Shown here: positions 7,259 to 14,194 of the stretch, piece by piece
Layout of the letters: every line of letters starts with the position of its first letter
Numbering within the stretch: the first letter of the stretch is position 1
Origin: a virus
Virus record (IMG/VR): IMGVR_UViG_3300047446_000269
Coordinates: 1 to 39,636 of that record
DNA length: 39,636 nt
Reading direction: 5' to 3' (one strand)
The notes under the pieces: model-generated
Databases searched by the model: none
Told to the model about the DNA's origin: nothing
The model's input: the letters and a program-made list of their open reading frames with translations, nothing else
Program-made: the position numbers and the translations under genes

Positions 7259-7510
7259 ATGCAGCATAACGATTTTCTAATCACCCAGATTAAAAGCCTG
7301 CTTCTGTCCGGGAGTAAATGCGACGAGAGCGAAGCAAATGCCGCGGTAGCGCTTGCCATGGAATATCGGCGCATTCATCCGAACACTGGAGTCCAGGCGC
7401 TAATCGACAAGGCAAAGTTCTACTTAAAACACAACCGCCGACCAGCTGCGGTACCACGAACGGAGCCAATCAAGAAAGCCGCGCTTCCAAAGCGTCGCCA
7501 GTTTAGCTGA
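7259..7510 (+). CDS. Hypothetical early-right prophage protein
   Basis: 83-residue protein of unknown function. It is helical up to about residue 60 and ends in a basic, proline-containing tail (KKAALPKRR). It follows the YdaT-like gene by nine bases with GGGGGAGGG just before the ATG, so it is cotranscribed with the early-right genes. No motif was recognised. Confidence 0.65.
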   Translation: MQHNDFLITQIKSLLLSGSKCDESEANAAVALAMEYRRIHPNTGVQALIDKAKFYLKHNRRPAAVPRTEPIKKAALPKRRQFS

Positions 7511-7524
7511 GTCAGGAGGTGATC

Positions 7525-7773
7525 ATGCGTAACACAGCTGCATTAATTGAACGGTTCAAAGCACAGTTACAACGTAACTATTCTGGCAATGAAACTTGTC
7601 TGCAGGTACGTGAAGTTGCCCCAGGTGACCGCTTCAAGGATGGCTACGGACGGTTGGTTACGGTGATTGCTGTAAGTCCCAATACGATTATTTTCCGTCG
7701 CGATGGTTACGACAAGAACTGCGAAACGCGGCGGGATAAGTTTTTGAAAGAATTTGTAGAGGCTGATGTATGA
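7525..7773 (+). CDS. DUF4222 family protein
   Basis: 82-residue protein with the DUF4222 core (PGDRFKDGYGRLVTVIAV, then FRRDGYD and a final KFLKEF), a family of small proteins in early regions of enteric prophages; function unknown. I chose the ATG at 7525 over the upstream GTG at 7519 because AGGAGG (7514-7519) is then correctly spaced. The stop overlaps the replication gene start (ATGA). Confidence 0.8.
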   Translation: MRNTAALIERFKAQLQRNYSGNETCLQVREVAPGDRFKDGYGRLVTVIAVSPNTIIFRRDGYDKNCETRRDKFLKEFVEADV

Positions 7774-8786
7774 GCATGACCTTGATGGTTCAGGCTATGA
7801 ATATCCGTGTCGGTCACCCGATACGTAAACTTGTGCTCCTGAAACTCGCTGATAACGCAAATGATAAAGGTGAGTGCTGGCCGTCATACCAACACATTGC
7901 AGATCATTGCGAGTGCAGTAAAAGCGCGGTGAGATCACACATCGATGCGTTGATTAAGCTGGGTTTGTTACTCAAGATAAACCGTATTGGAATCAATAAC
8001 GGAAAGGGTAATACGTCCAATATTTATAGCCTCAAACTGGACACCCCTGTAGCGCCAGAAAGCACAGGGGGTGAGGCTAAAAATAATAACCCCCCTATGT
8101 CGCCACAAAGCATAGCCCCTGTGTCGCCACAAGGCATAGGTATGCCGCACGGTGACAGCCCTATGTCGCCACAAGGCACACCCCCTATGTCGCCACACGG
8201 CACCAGAATCAGTCACTCTTTTGAACCTGTCATGGAACCAGTCAAAGAACCAAAAGAATGTCAGGCAGACGAGCTGCCCGACGATTTTGACAATCCAGCT
8301 TTGCGGGTTTTAAACCATCTCAACAAAACCACCGGTGCTGCATTCCAGGATGGCAAGACCACGATGGGGTTTATCAACGGACTGCTGGCGGATGAATACG
8401 TTGCAGACGAACTCATCCTGGTTATCGAACACCGGGCTGACCTCTGGCTCGATAACGTGACGATGGCCCAGCACTTGTGCCCGAAGACACTTTTTAACTT
8501 TGAGAATTTCGAGGGGTATCTGCCGCTGGCCCGCAAATGGGACAACGAAGGTCGCCCATCCAGCAGAGCGCCTGTTATCGACTGCAACGAACGCGACGCG
8601 GCTCACAAGCGGTTTCTTGGTCAGGCGGCAAATCTGATCCTGAAATCTCCGCTGGAAATATGCGTCCGCAAACTGGCATCAAATGCGAGTGTCGGTGGGC
8701 TTTCGCCTGAAGCGTCAAAACGCGCATGGGATCGGCTTTGGTCTGAACAGGCAGCCCGTATGCAAAAAAACGAATTGACCGCCTAG
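7770..8786 (+). CDS. Phage replication initiator (winged helix plus Phg_2220_C)
   Basis: 338-residue protein that most likely starts phage replication, in the position of lambda O. Residues about 15-85 form a helix-turn-helix_36-type winged helix (SYQHIADHCECSKSAVRSHIDALIKLGL region). Residues about 175-260 match the conserved phage C-terminal domain TIGR02220/Phg_2220_C (VLNHLNKTTG, then TLFNFENFEGYL). Between them lies a Pro/Ser/Gly octapeptide repeat encoded by iteron-like DNA (8092-8204), where an origin would sit by analogy with lambda O. No DnaC- or P-like helicase loader follows. Overlap with DUF4222 is ATGA. Confidence 0.85.
   Translation: MSMTLMVQAMNIRVGHPIRKLVLLKLADNANDKGECWPSYQHIADHCECSKSAVRSHIDALIKLGLLLKINRIGINNGKGNTSNIYSLKLDTPVAPESTGGEAKNNNPPMSPQSIAPVSPQGIGMPHGDSPMSPQGTPPMSPHGTRISHSFEPVMEPVKEPKECQADELPDDFDNPALRVLNHLNKTTGAAFQDGKTTMGFINGLLADEYVADELILVIEHRADLWLDNVTMAQHLCPKTLFNFENFEGYLPLARKWDNEGRPSSRAPVIDCNERDAAHKRFLGQAANLILKSPLEICVRKLASNASVGGLSPEASKRAWDRLWSEQAARMQKNELTA
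8092..8204 (+). repeat. Iteron-like direct repeats, candidate phage replication origin
   Basis: Four copies of a unit close to CCCCTATGTCGCCACAAGGC (8092-8115, 8116-8139, 8159-8180, 8182-8204), with a decayed copy around 8140-8157 and a further degenerate copy at 8044-8065. Start-to-start spacing is 24 bp (48 minus a 6-bp deletion across the decayed copy). The repeats keep the reading frame and encode repeats of the type P-M-S-P-Q-G. Short AT-rich tracts lie upstream (8005-8030 and 8078-8090). Confidence 0.65.
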
Positions 8787-8816
8787 CGGCAAGATTAATT
8801 GAACCTGGAGATGACT

Positions 8817-9530
8817 ATGGAAACCGTACTTGAAGCACTGAAAGCAATGGGTAAAGCCACAGCGCGTGAAATTTCGGCCCGAATGAAAATCGACGTGAGA
8901 GAGACTCTTGGCATGTTACGTGAACATGAAGAGCTCGAGCAGATTGAGCTGGTTAACGGCTGGTGGCAGTTGACGGATACAGGGGCTAAAACCCCTCGAG
9001 TAAAACCTGCTGTACCAGCGGTTAAAGTCGTGAACCGCAAAGAGCGACCAGTATCACCAGCAGTGGCAGCGCCAGCCCGAAAAATTAACGAAGCAGTTTT
9101 GGCAGAATTACTGACTCAGCATGGTGCGCTGACGACTGAGCAAATGGCAAAACTTGCAGGTACCACGGTTCGAGCTGTTGCATCCACGCTGGCCATGCCA
9201 GTGAACAAGGGGCGAGTGGTTCGTGAAAAGCGCGGGAATGTATTCCACTTCACCCTGGCGAAACCATCATTAGCCGAGCCAGAGCCTGCTGTTGCATCAA
9301 TGCCTGAGATTAAGCAGCCGGCAGTGCAAGAATCTGTACCTCAAAGCGATGCTGCCTTTCTGGATGCCATCCCACAGATGGCGAAGCGCCAGGCGGCCGA
9401 GATGGTTTGCCCTACACCAAAATCCATAGCGGCAGAAATTCGCCGCACGAAGTCCCGCCTCAATCAGCTTGAAGAGCTGCGCGTTACGGTTCGCCAGCTT
9501 GCTCGCCAACAACGTGCTCTGGGGTTCTGA
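8817..9530 (+). CDS. DUF1627 family protein
   Basis: About 237 residues of the DUF1627 type known from ST64B/Gifsy-like prophages. It begins METVLEALKAMGKATAREISARM with two winged-helix-like repeats (about 1-55 and 90-150), joined by Pro/Ala/Val-rich linkers, and ends in a helical, Arg-rich segment (LEELRVTVRQLARQQRA). I start it at ATG 8817, where CTGGAG lies six bases upstream, instead of TTG 8799 or ATG 8811. Its place next to the replication initiator suggests a replication or regulatory role, but none is established to my knowledge. Confidence 0.75.
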   Translation: METVLEALKAMGKATAREISARMKIDVRETLGMLREHEELEQIELVNGWWQLTDTGAKTPRVKPAVPAVKVVNRKERPVSPAVAAPARKINEAVLAELLTQHGALTTEQMAKLAGTTVRAVASTLAMPVNKGRVVREKRGNVFHFTLAKPSLAEPEPAVASMPEIKQPAVQESVPQSDAAFLDAIPQMAKRQAAEMVCPTPKSIAAEIRRTKSRLNQLEELRVTVRQLARQQRALGF

Positions 9531-9790
9531 TGACAACTGAACTCAAACTCTGCCCTAAGGGTAAAAAGCCAAAAATCACAACCCGTGAGCCTCGTGGTTA
9601 CTGGTGTGTGATGGGCTACAAGAACATCACTTGCCCGTGTGGATGCCTGAGAACTACGGCTGGTTATCACAAGGGCGGTCAGGCCTGGCGTAAAGCTGAG
9701 GCTATGGCCATCGAGCAGTGGAACCGTGAAGTGATGCAGTACACCTCAGGAATGAAACTACAAAGCCAATCAAACGAACCTAACAAATAG
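9530..9790 (+). CDS. Lar-like small protein with an altered zinc site
   Basis: 86-residue protein resembling restriction-alleviation (Lar-type) small proteins: LKLCP near the start, a central TCPCGC knuckle and a C-terminal AEAMAIEQWNREV, where the family usually ends in a similar A-I-x-x-W-N-x-R helix. The first Cys-x-x-Cys of the family is replaced by CPKGKKP, so zinc binding may be lost or altered. The start overlaps the DUF1627 stop by one base. Whether it modulates host restriction is inference. Confidence 0.55.
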   Translation: MTTELKLCPKGKKPKITTREPRGYWCVMGYKNITCPCGCLRTTAGYHKGGQAWRKAEAMAIEQWNREVMQYTSGMKLQSQSNEPNK

Positions 9791-9804
9791 GGGGATTTGT
9801 CGTT

Positions 9805-10071
9805 ATGAAATTCACGATGCGTAAAAAGCGCGACTGGAAAGCATGGTTCGAGGTGGGTGTTTTTAAAAGGGTAGTTGTGCTCCGTAACCATGAAATTAAC
9901 CGCTGGCAGATAATGGGACTGTGTGCCACCGGCGCGCCAGTATTTATAGAAGCTGCCCGCGGTAAATGCCAGATTAGAGCGTGGACTGATTTTAATCAGC
10001 TGGCGTTATTTCTGGAGGCTATCGGCGTACAGCGTTACGAGGTTCATAACAAAGCAACCGCAGCCGCCTGA
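9805..10071 (+). CDS. Hypothetical prophage protein
   Basis: 88-residue protein with a basic start (MKFTMRKKRDWKAW) and a mixed alpha/beta pattern; no family was recognised. GGGGGA precedes the ATG at a distance of about nine bases. It is the last gene of the early block before an AT-rich cassette, and base composition changes visibly just after it. Confidence 0.6.
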   Translation: MKFTMRKKRDWKAWFEVGVFKRVVVLRNHEINRWQIMGLCATGAPVFIEAARGKCQIRAWTDFNQLALFLEAIGVQRYEVHNKATAAA

Positions 10072-10413
10072 CCAGCGGCTTTGAGCGAAGAACGGACATC
10101 CGCATTTGTCATTACCGCCAGGATGCAAGGCTAACATAACATGTGATAATCGTCGGGGAGCAGATCACAACTCATTGCCAAGTAGGTAAAATTTCTTCCC
10201 AAAAGATAATTTTAATGATTATGATTATGATTATGTAGTGAGAACTAACACCTCTGAAATCTAAGTCTTACAAGATGAAAATGTGGAATGGTAGGCGGAA
10301 AAAAAAGCAGTGGTAGAATGTGGCCTAATGGAAGGCAAAGTGGTTTAAGCTGGTAATTAGTCGGAGAACCTTTTTAGGAAAGGTTTTATTAATAGGTTTG
10401 AGAATGGTGGGGT
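10072..10413. other. Gene-free AT-rich stretch upstream of the two-gene cassette
   Basis: No credible coding frame. The left third resembles prophage DNA; the rest is AT-rich. It holds a tandem hexamer (ATGATT repeated, about 10213-10233) and a hairpin AACCTTT/AAAGGTT (10367-10385) followed by TTATT, which lies 28 bp before the cassette start and could be a weak terminator or a 5' leader structure. No clear promoter could be assigned. Confidence 0.5.
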
Positions 10414-10836
10414 ATGGAATTTTTATACAGAAATGATATTGATAATTACGAAATACAGCAGTGCCCTCCTTTGAATGCACAGCCTGTATCTATCCTCGCA
10501 TGGAGATGGACTTTCGAACCTTATACAGCCAACTGTTTTTCGCCACTAGGCAAAGTGAATCCCAAAAGGATACTCAGCCCTACTATTACTGACAAATGTT
10601 CATGCTGGGGCTTATCTATGTATTCTACTCAAGATAAAGCGGAAAGTGTATTCTCTGAGATAGAGAAGAATTTCAAAAAAGCAAGGAAAACCATAGGTAC
10701 CCACGTCTCTAAAGGGAACTTAGAACCTACAGATGGTGTAATAACTGAAATTGAAGATAACGGTCACTTTGACTTTCATCCATATACTGGAGTTGATATC
10801 AAATTTAAGTTTGAAGTCGTAAGGTGCATTCCATGA
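10414..10836 (+). CDS. Hypothetical protein, first gene of an AT-rich cassette
   Basis: 140-residue protein of unknown function. Notable are Trp/Phe-rich segments (ILAWRWTFEPYT), a CSCWGLSMYST block and a KTIGTHVSKGNLEPTDGV stretch leading to an acidic, aromatic-rich end. I have the impression of a family of short proteins sharing a W-G-L-S core and a K-T-x-G-T-H motif, but cannot name it. Its frame overlaps the downstream gene, so the two should be translated together. Codon use is AT-rich and unlike the neighbouring phage genes, which indicates separate acquisition. It may be the partner or antidote of the larger protein. Confidence 0.75.
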   Translation: MEFLYRNDIDNYEIQQCPPLNAQPVSILAWRWTFEPYTANCFSPLGKVNPKRILSPTITDKCSCWGLSMYSTQDKAESVFSEIEKNFKKARKTIGTHVSKGNLEPTDGVITEIEDNGHFDFHPYTGVDIKFKFEVVRCIP

Positions 10837-11903
10837 TTAAGCTAAAAGGCAAGCCAATTAGTACAGGGGATATGCCTAAGTTCAACTGGTATGCAGACCT
10901 GATCGACTTTGACGGCCCGTTACTGAGTCTGTTTAAGGGAGAAAGGAACACTGATGCTTTATATATGTGGGTAGATAATGACACGCGTAGAAACAGATGG
11001 TGTATTATCCCTGTAGATAGAGTTAATTTAAATAATTACCTTCAGAAAAAAACCTCACTAAAAGAAGTTGTGCTTTCAGCCAAAAAAGTGATTTTTTTTA
11101 ATATGTTTGAAGGGGTTAATGGATTAACAAAAAGATCTTGTATTGAAGTAGCTAGGGATGACTTCCCGGCTGATTATTTTCCCGATGAAGACGCTTACCT
11201 TAGCGACATGATTGCAACGCCGGAGGCCGTCAGATTAAGAAATGAAATAACTGAAAATTATATGCTTGGAATTGACAATGAACTTTATACAGACGATTTG
11301 TCAACGATCCCTTATATTTTTCAGCAACTATATTCCTTCCACTACGCGCTTGAACACTTAGCAGTAGAATCTGTAAAGAATAGAGTCGTTTCCTTACTTT
11401 CCTCTTGGACTGGAGGAGCATCAGCAGTAAATATTTTCACTGGATTAAGAAACCTTATTCCAACAATTCACCGGCCACAGGTAAATGCGATCAAGTACAA
11501 TTCACCTGGGTATATAGAACTAAATCTTCTACCTAAGATAGCAAAAAGTGTTGAGTTTTCTATGGATCGCTCCCTTGCTAATTTCAGATTTTACAGGATG
11601 GAGAGCTTCTATAATGGAACATATAAATATCTGAAAGAAAATGATATTTCTGGATTTGATTATGATGGCGTGGACTTGAAAACCATCATAAATGACGATA
11701 CCGAAAAACATTTGGCTAGACGCGTTTCTATATTTATGAAATTGCTTGGGTGGTCGCAATACCAAAGCACTTTTGACCAGTTAGGAGCGCATCCTCTCCA
11801 ACAACTCAGAACCATTTTGGCGTACTACCGACGCTTCAAAAAGTTAAGATACTATGTAGAGCATGATAATCTGTCGATCGGAACATCAAAAATAAAAGAC
11901 TGA
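10833..11903 (+). CDS. DUF6575-like protein, second gene of the AT-rich cassette
   Basis: About 356 residues. The N-terminal 100 residues (LIDFDGPLLSLF, then ALYMWVDND, RWCIIPVDRVNLNNYL and KEVVL) resemble, from memory, the DUF6575 module of proteins with unknown role. The remainder is mainly helical with no enzyme motif I recognise; a hydrophobic helix near 170-215 is not clearly a membrane segment. I prefer ATG 10833 (MIKLKGK) to 10824; either way it overlaps the first gene. A strong terminator follows at 11931-11961. The two-gene structure, foreign composition and moron-type position suggest an accessory function such as superinfection exclusion or defence; this is inference. Confidence 0.75.
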   Translation: MIKLKGKPISTGDMPKFNWYADLIDFDGPLLSLFKGERNTDALYMWVDNDTRRNRWCIIPVDRVNLNNYLQKKTSLKEVVLSAKKVIFFNMFEGVNGLTKRSCIEVARDDFPADYFPDEDAYLSDMIATPEAVRLRNEITENYMLGIDNELYTDDLSTIPYIFQQLYSFHYALEHLAVESVKNRVVSLLSSWTGGASAVNIFTGLRNLIPTIHRPQVNAIKYNSPGYIELNLLPKIAKSVEFSMDRSLANFRFYRMESFYNGTYKYLKENDISGFDYDGVDLKTIINDDTEKHLARRVSIFMKLLGWSQYQSTFDQLGAHPLQQLRTILAYYRRFKKLRYYVEHDNLSIGTSKIKD

Positions 11904-11930
11904 CGCTGAAAACAAAGCCTATGTCAGAGA

Positions 11931-11961
11931 ACAGTCCTCTAGTTAATAAGGGCTGTTTTTT
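11931..11961 (+). terminator. Rho-independent terminator of the AT-rich cassette
   Basis: ACAGTCCT (11931-11938) pairs with AGGGCTGT (11949-11956), with one G-T pair, followed by six T. It lies 27 bp after the cassette's last stop codon, closing the two-gene unit. Confidence 0.8.
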
Positions 11962-12261
11962 ATACTGGCATAGCGCTTGTGAACTGCTCTCCATGAGCCA
12001 ATACAAACTGATCTTAGCAGGGTCCGCTTTTGGCACACAACAGTCATTTAGGTCGACACTGCTTCGTATCATTGCGTGGCATAAAATGAAGAAGTGCCGA
12101 CATTTAACTTTTTACTCTCAACAAATTACCCGCCTGACTTCGGTTAACAATAACGATCGAATTTTACTCAAATGTAGCGAAAAAGATTATTCAAATCAGC
12201 TGGATAAATAGCCTTGCATAGATACATGGTTTTTGTGCATACTTGGCAAAAGCAAATAACA
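11962..12261. other. Gene-free spacer with a long imperfect inverted repeat
   Basis: No gene I would support; a 96-codon frame crossing 11921-12211 overlaps the terminator and lacks a ribosome binding site. A 14-base inverted repeat with two mismatches (12052-12065 and 12088-12101, loop 22) could form a stem-loop in RNA. The rest shows nothing recognisable. Confidence 0.4.
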
Positions 12262-12277
12262 CTGTGGTTATATACAG
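12243..12277 (+). promoter_or_regulatory. LexA box and promoter before a small gene
   Basis: CTGT-N8-ACAG at 12262-12277 (CTGTGGTTATATACAG) is a canonical SOS box with an AT-rich centre on its right half. A -35-like TTGGCA lies at 12243-12248, and the box covers the expected -10 (around 12266-12273), so LexA would block the promoter until DNA damage. The first gene downstream starts at 12348. Confidence 0.75.
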
Positions 12278-12347
12278 TTATTGTCTATGTTTTCAGCAGT
12301 TTTGAACATTGGGTTCTGGGCCACAATTAGTTCATAAGGGGTATTGA

Positions 12348-12551
12348 GTGAAAGTGAATGAAGAATTACCTGCTACGGGTTACGCGGTTATTCGTTGTCA
12401 GGATTGTGCTGTAGTGGCGAGATTTGATTGCTTCCCAGACAAGGGGCGCATCCTGATGTACCGCAACATGGACGTGTACTCATTCATGCCACTGAGCGAC
12501 AAGCAAATCATCATCTCGCCGGAATCACATAAAGAACTTATCAGTGCATAG
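12348..12551 (+). CDS. SOS-controlled small protein, candidate antirepressor
   Basis: 67-residue protein starting with GTG, with AAGGGG (12336-12341) six bases upstream. It has a Cys pair (RCQDCAVVARFDCF) and a short aromatic middle (MYRNMDVYSFMPL); no family was recognised, and it is not DinI. A LexA box lies 70 bp upstream. Gifsy- and Fels-2-type prophages of Salmonella use small LexA-controlled antirepressors against repressors that cannot cleave themselves. The repressor here lacks a peptidase domain, so this gene is the natural candidate for that role. The role is inference from context; the gene itself is well supported by its signals. Confidence 0.65.
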   Translation: MKVNEELPATGYAVIRCQDCAVVARFDCFPDKGRILMYRNMDVYSFMPLSDKQIIISPESHKELISA

Positions 12552-12617
12552 CGGCTTAAAGTAACTTAAAATAGCAGCTGGGCTGAACACCCTGAATTCT
12601 GTTGCGCCATTGGAGAC

Positions 12618-12719
12618 ATGATGGCGCACCCACTCAAATTTGTACCCCGCATTACACTGACGAATCTACTCGCCAGCAATTCTCTGCATTCATTATTTAC
12701 CGCTGGTGGTGAGCAATGA
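12618..12719 (+). CDS. Possible 33-residue protein coupled to the Ref-like gene
   Basis: Short frame starting at ATG 12618 or 12621 (the latter has GGAG at 12612-12615, five bases away), with its TGA overlapping the next ATG (ATGA). The product starts MMAHPLKFVPRITLTNLLAS. A stem TGCGCCAT/ATGGCGCA (12603-12610 and 12621-12628) would place the ribosome binding site in a ten-base loop and the start codon in the stem. It could be a real small protein or a leader that couples translation to the nuclease gene. Confidence 0.45.
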   Translation: MMAHPLKFVPRITLTNLLASNSLHSLFTAGGEQ

Positions 12720-13006
12720 AGAAGGCAGAACGCGAGCACCTATCCCGAGTTGCATCCCTTGGCTGTGTCGTATGCCGCAATCTGGATCTTGGCGAAACGC
12801 CGGCTGAAATCCATCACTGCAGTTCCGGTACCGGTCTTTCTGTCCGGGCAGACAATTATCATGTCATTCCTCTTTGTCATATCCATCATCGCACTGGCAG
12901 CAATGGTCTTGCCATTCATGCAGGGCGGCAGACATGGGAACAGAACTTCGGTACCGAACTGGATTTACTGAACCAAGTTAATACTGAATTGGGGGTGAGA
13001 GCATGA
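12716..13006 (+). CDS. Ref/YbcO-like HNH-type recombination nuclease
   Basis: 96-residue protein resembling the globular nuclease domain of P1 Ref (recombination enhancement function), a RecA-dependent DNA endonuclease. It has CVVC near residue 17, an EIHHCSSG motif, and LCHIHHRTG followed by a conserved W-E-Q-x-F-G end, all typical of this HNH-like family with zinc-binding Cys/His. Similar genes lie before rusA and Q in lambdoid prophages, as here. It overlaps RusA by ATGA. A recombination or replication-repair role is likely. Confidence 0.75.
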   Translation: MKKAEREHLSRVASLGCVVCRNLDLGETPAEIHHCSSGTGLSVRADNYHVIPLCHIHHRTGSNGLAIHAGRQTWEQNFGTELDLLNQVNTELGVRA

Positions 13007-13356
13007 TTTACGACATCATCCCAATCGGTAAGCCACGTATGACCCGCGCCGATAAGTGGAAGCAACGCCCGGCAGTGATGCGCTATCGCGCATTCTGCGA
13101 TGAAGCCCACTTACGCAAAGTTCATCTTCCGGAATCTGGCGCGCACGTAACCTTTGTAATGCCAATGCCGCCGAGCTGGAGCAAGAAGAAGCAGGAACAG
13201 ATGAATGGCAAGCCGCATCAGTCAAAACCCGATTGCGACAACATGCTCAAGGCATTGATGGACGCCCTCTTTGATGACGATTCGAGTATCTGGGATTGCC
13301 GCATAACCAAGGTATGGGGTGAGAAAGGGCAAATCATCATCAGGGAGTCCGTATGA
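13003..13356 (+). CDS. rusA: RusA Holliday junction resolvase
   Basis: 117-residue homodimeric endonuclease that resolves Holliday junctions during phage recombination. The RusA signature is clear: IPIGKPRMTRADKW near the start, then KPDCDNMLKALMDAL with Asp77 and Asp79 and a following Asp cluster (91-93), matching the metal-binding aspartates of the family. Length is normal. It overlaps both neighbours by ATGA, forming a Ref-RusA-Q cluster. Confidence 0.93.
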   Translation: MIYDIIPIGKPRMTRADKWKQRPAVMRYRAFCDEAHLRKVHLPESGAHVTFVMPMPPSWSKKKQEQMNGKPHQSKPDCDNMLKALMDALFDDDSSIWDCRITKVWGEKGQIIIRESV

Positions 13357-14042
13357 ACCAGCAATATCTGCAATACGTCCGCGAAGAACTCATGGTGGCC
13401 ACTGCCGATTTAAGCGGGGCAACGAAAGGGCAGCTGGTAGCGTTCGCCGAGAATGCGCAGTTCGATACCGGCCGATATAAGCGCAAGCGTCGGCGCATAC
13501 TCGACGAGGCAACGGGCAAAATGATTACACTTCCAGGCGACCCGGTACCGGGCCAACAATCGAGAGCGAAAGGCTCATCCATAGCACTCGTTCAGCCTGT
13601 TGAGTTTCGCACCGCATCATGGCGCCGTGCGCTGGCTACTCTCGATAAACACGAACACTCCTGGCTGTCATGGTGCTATGCCGGGGATTTGTCTTTTGCT
13701 CATCAGGTGGCGATAACTGAATGGGCATGGGATGAATTTAAAGCGACGCTGGGAAGCAAGAAGATAGCGGGCAAAACGGTGAAGCGATTGCAGGCGTTAG
13801 TCTGGCTGGCAGCGCAGGATGTCAGGAGTGAATTGAAAGGTGGGGAAGGCTATCAGCATGCTGACCTCGCAGCGTTAGTTCAAATAAGTAAATCCACCTG
13901 GTCAGAAACCTTCGCAGACCACTGGCGGGCAATGAAAGCCTTGTATGGTCGACTGGATAGCGACGCTCTTTGTGCAACGGCGAGAACACGATCACAACAA
14001 AAGTCGACAAATTTATGTGTAAGTCTTGCAAAACCGAACTAA
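13353..14042 (+). CDS. Antitermination protein Q-like
   Basis: 229-residue protein at the position of Q, the regulator that lets RNA polymerase read through terminators into late genes. It is helical, with Trp-rich segments (HSWLSWCYAG, ITEWAWDEF) and a C-terminal region (LVQISKSTWSETFADHWRAM) that looks like a helix-turn-helix; this pattern fits large Q proteins of lambdoid phages in my memory. A strong terminator (14115-14137) lies just downstream, where a Q-dependent tR' would be expected. It overlaps rusA by ATGA. Confidence 0.75.
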   Translation: MNQQYLQYVREELMVATADLSGATKGQLVAFAENAQFDTGRYKRKRRRILDEATGKMITLPGDPVPGQQSRAKGSSIALVQPVEFRTASWRRALATLDKHEHSWLSWCYAGDLSFAHQVAITEWAWDEFKATLGSKKIAGKTVKRLQALVWLAAQDVRSELKGGEGYQHADLAALVQISKSTWSETFADHWRAMKALYGRLDSDALCATARTRSQQKSTNLCVSLAKPN

Positions 14043-14114
14043 ATGGGCGATATTTAAGCCTAATTTGATATTGTGCCATCAGTGCATTTGGTGGCAGTAA
14101 GCAAATTACCTATG

Positions 14115-14137
14115 AAACCCGCCGAGTGCGGGTTTTT
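14115..14137 (+). terminator. Terminator after Q (candidate tR')
   Basis: AACCCGC (14116-14122) pairs with GCGGGTT (14128-14134), with five T at 14133-14137. It lies 73 bp beyond the Q stop codon and ahead of the lysis genes, the position of the Q-responsive terminator in lambda. A hairpin (TGCCA/TGGCA, about 14074-14096) precedes it. Confidence 0.75.
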
Positions 14138-14163
14138 GCTTTTCAAGCAAGATGCCATATAGT
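14136..14163 (+). promoter_or_regulatory. Possible promoter of the 14195 gene
   Basis: TTGCTT (14136-14141) and TATAGT (14158-14163) are separated by 16 bp. The element starts at the end of the preceding terminator and lies 31 bp before an ATG, which would make the following gene an independently expressed unit. Confidence 0.4.
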
Positions 14164-14194
14164 TTGCTATCACTCGATTAAGTGCTGGTGAAAT

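Noticed and set aside
8092-8204. CRISPR-like array
   Set aside because: The repeats are nearly contiguous, without unique spacers, and lie in frame within a gene.
7968-8216. Minus-strand frame with repeated W-R-H-R-G peptides
   Set aside because: The peptide repeats are the reverse reading of the iteron-like repeats in the replication gene.
11921-12211. 96-codon plus-strand frame after the AT-rich cassette
   Set aside because: It runs through the terminator hairpin, has no ribosome binding site and an unconvincing composition.
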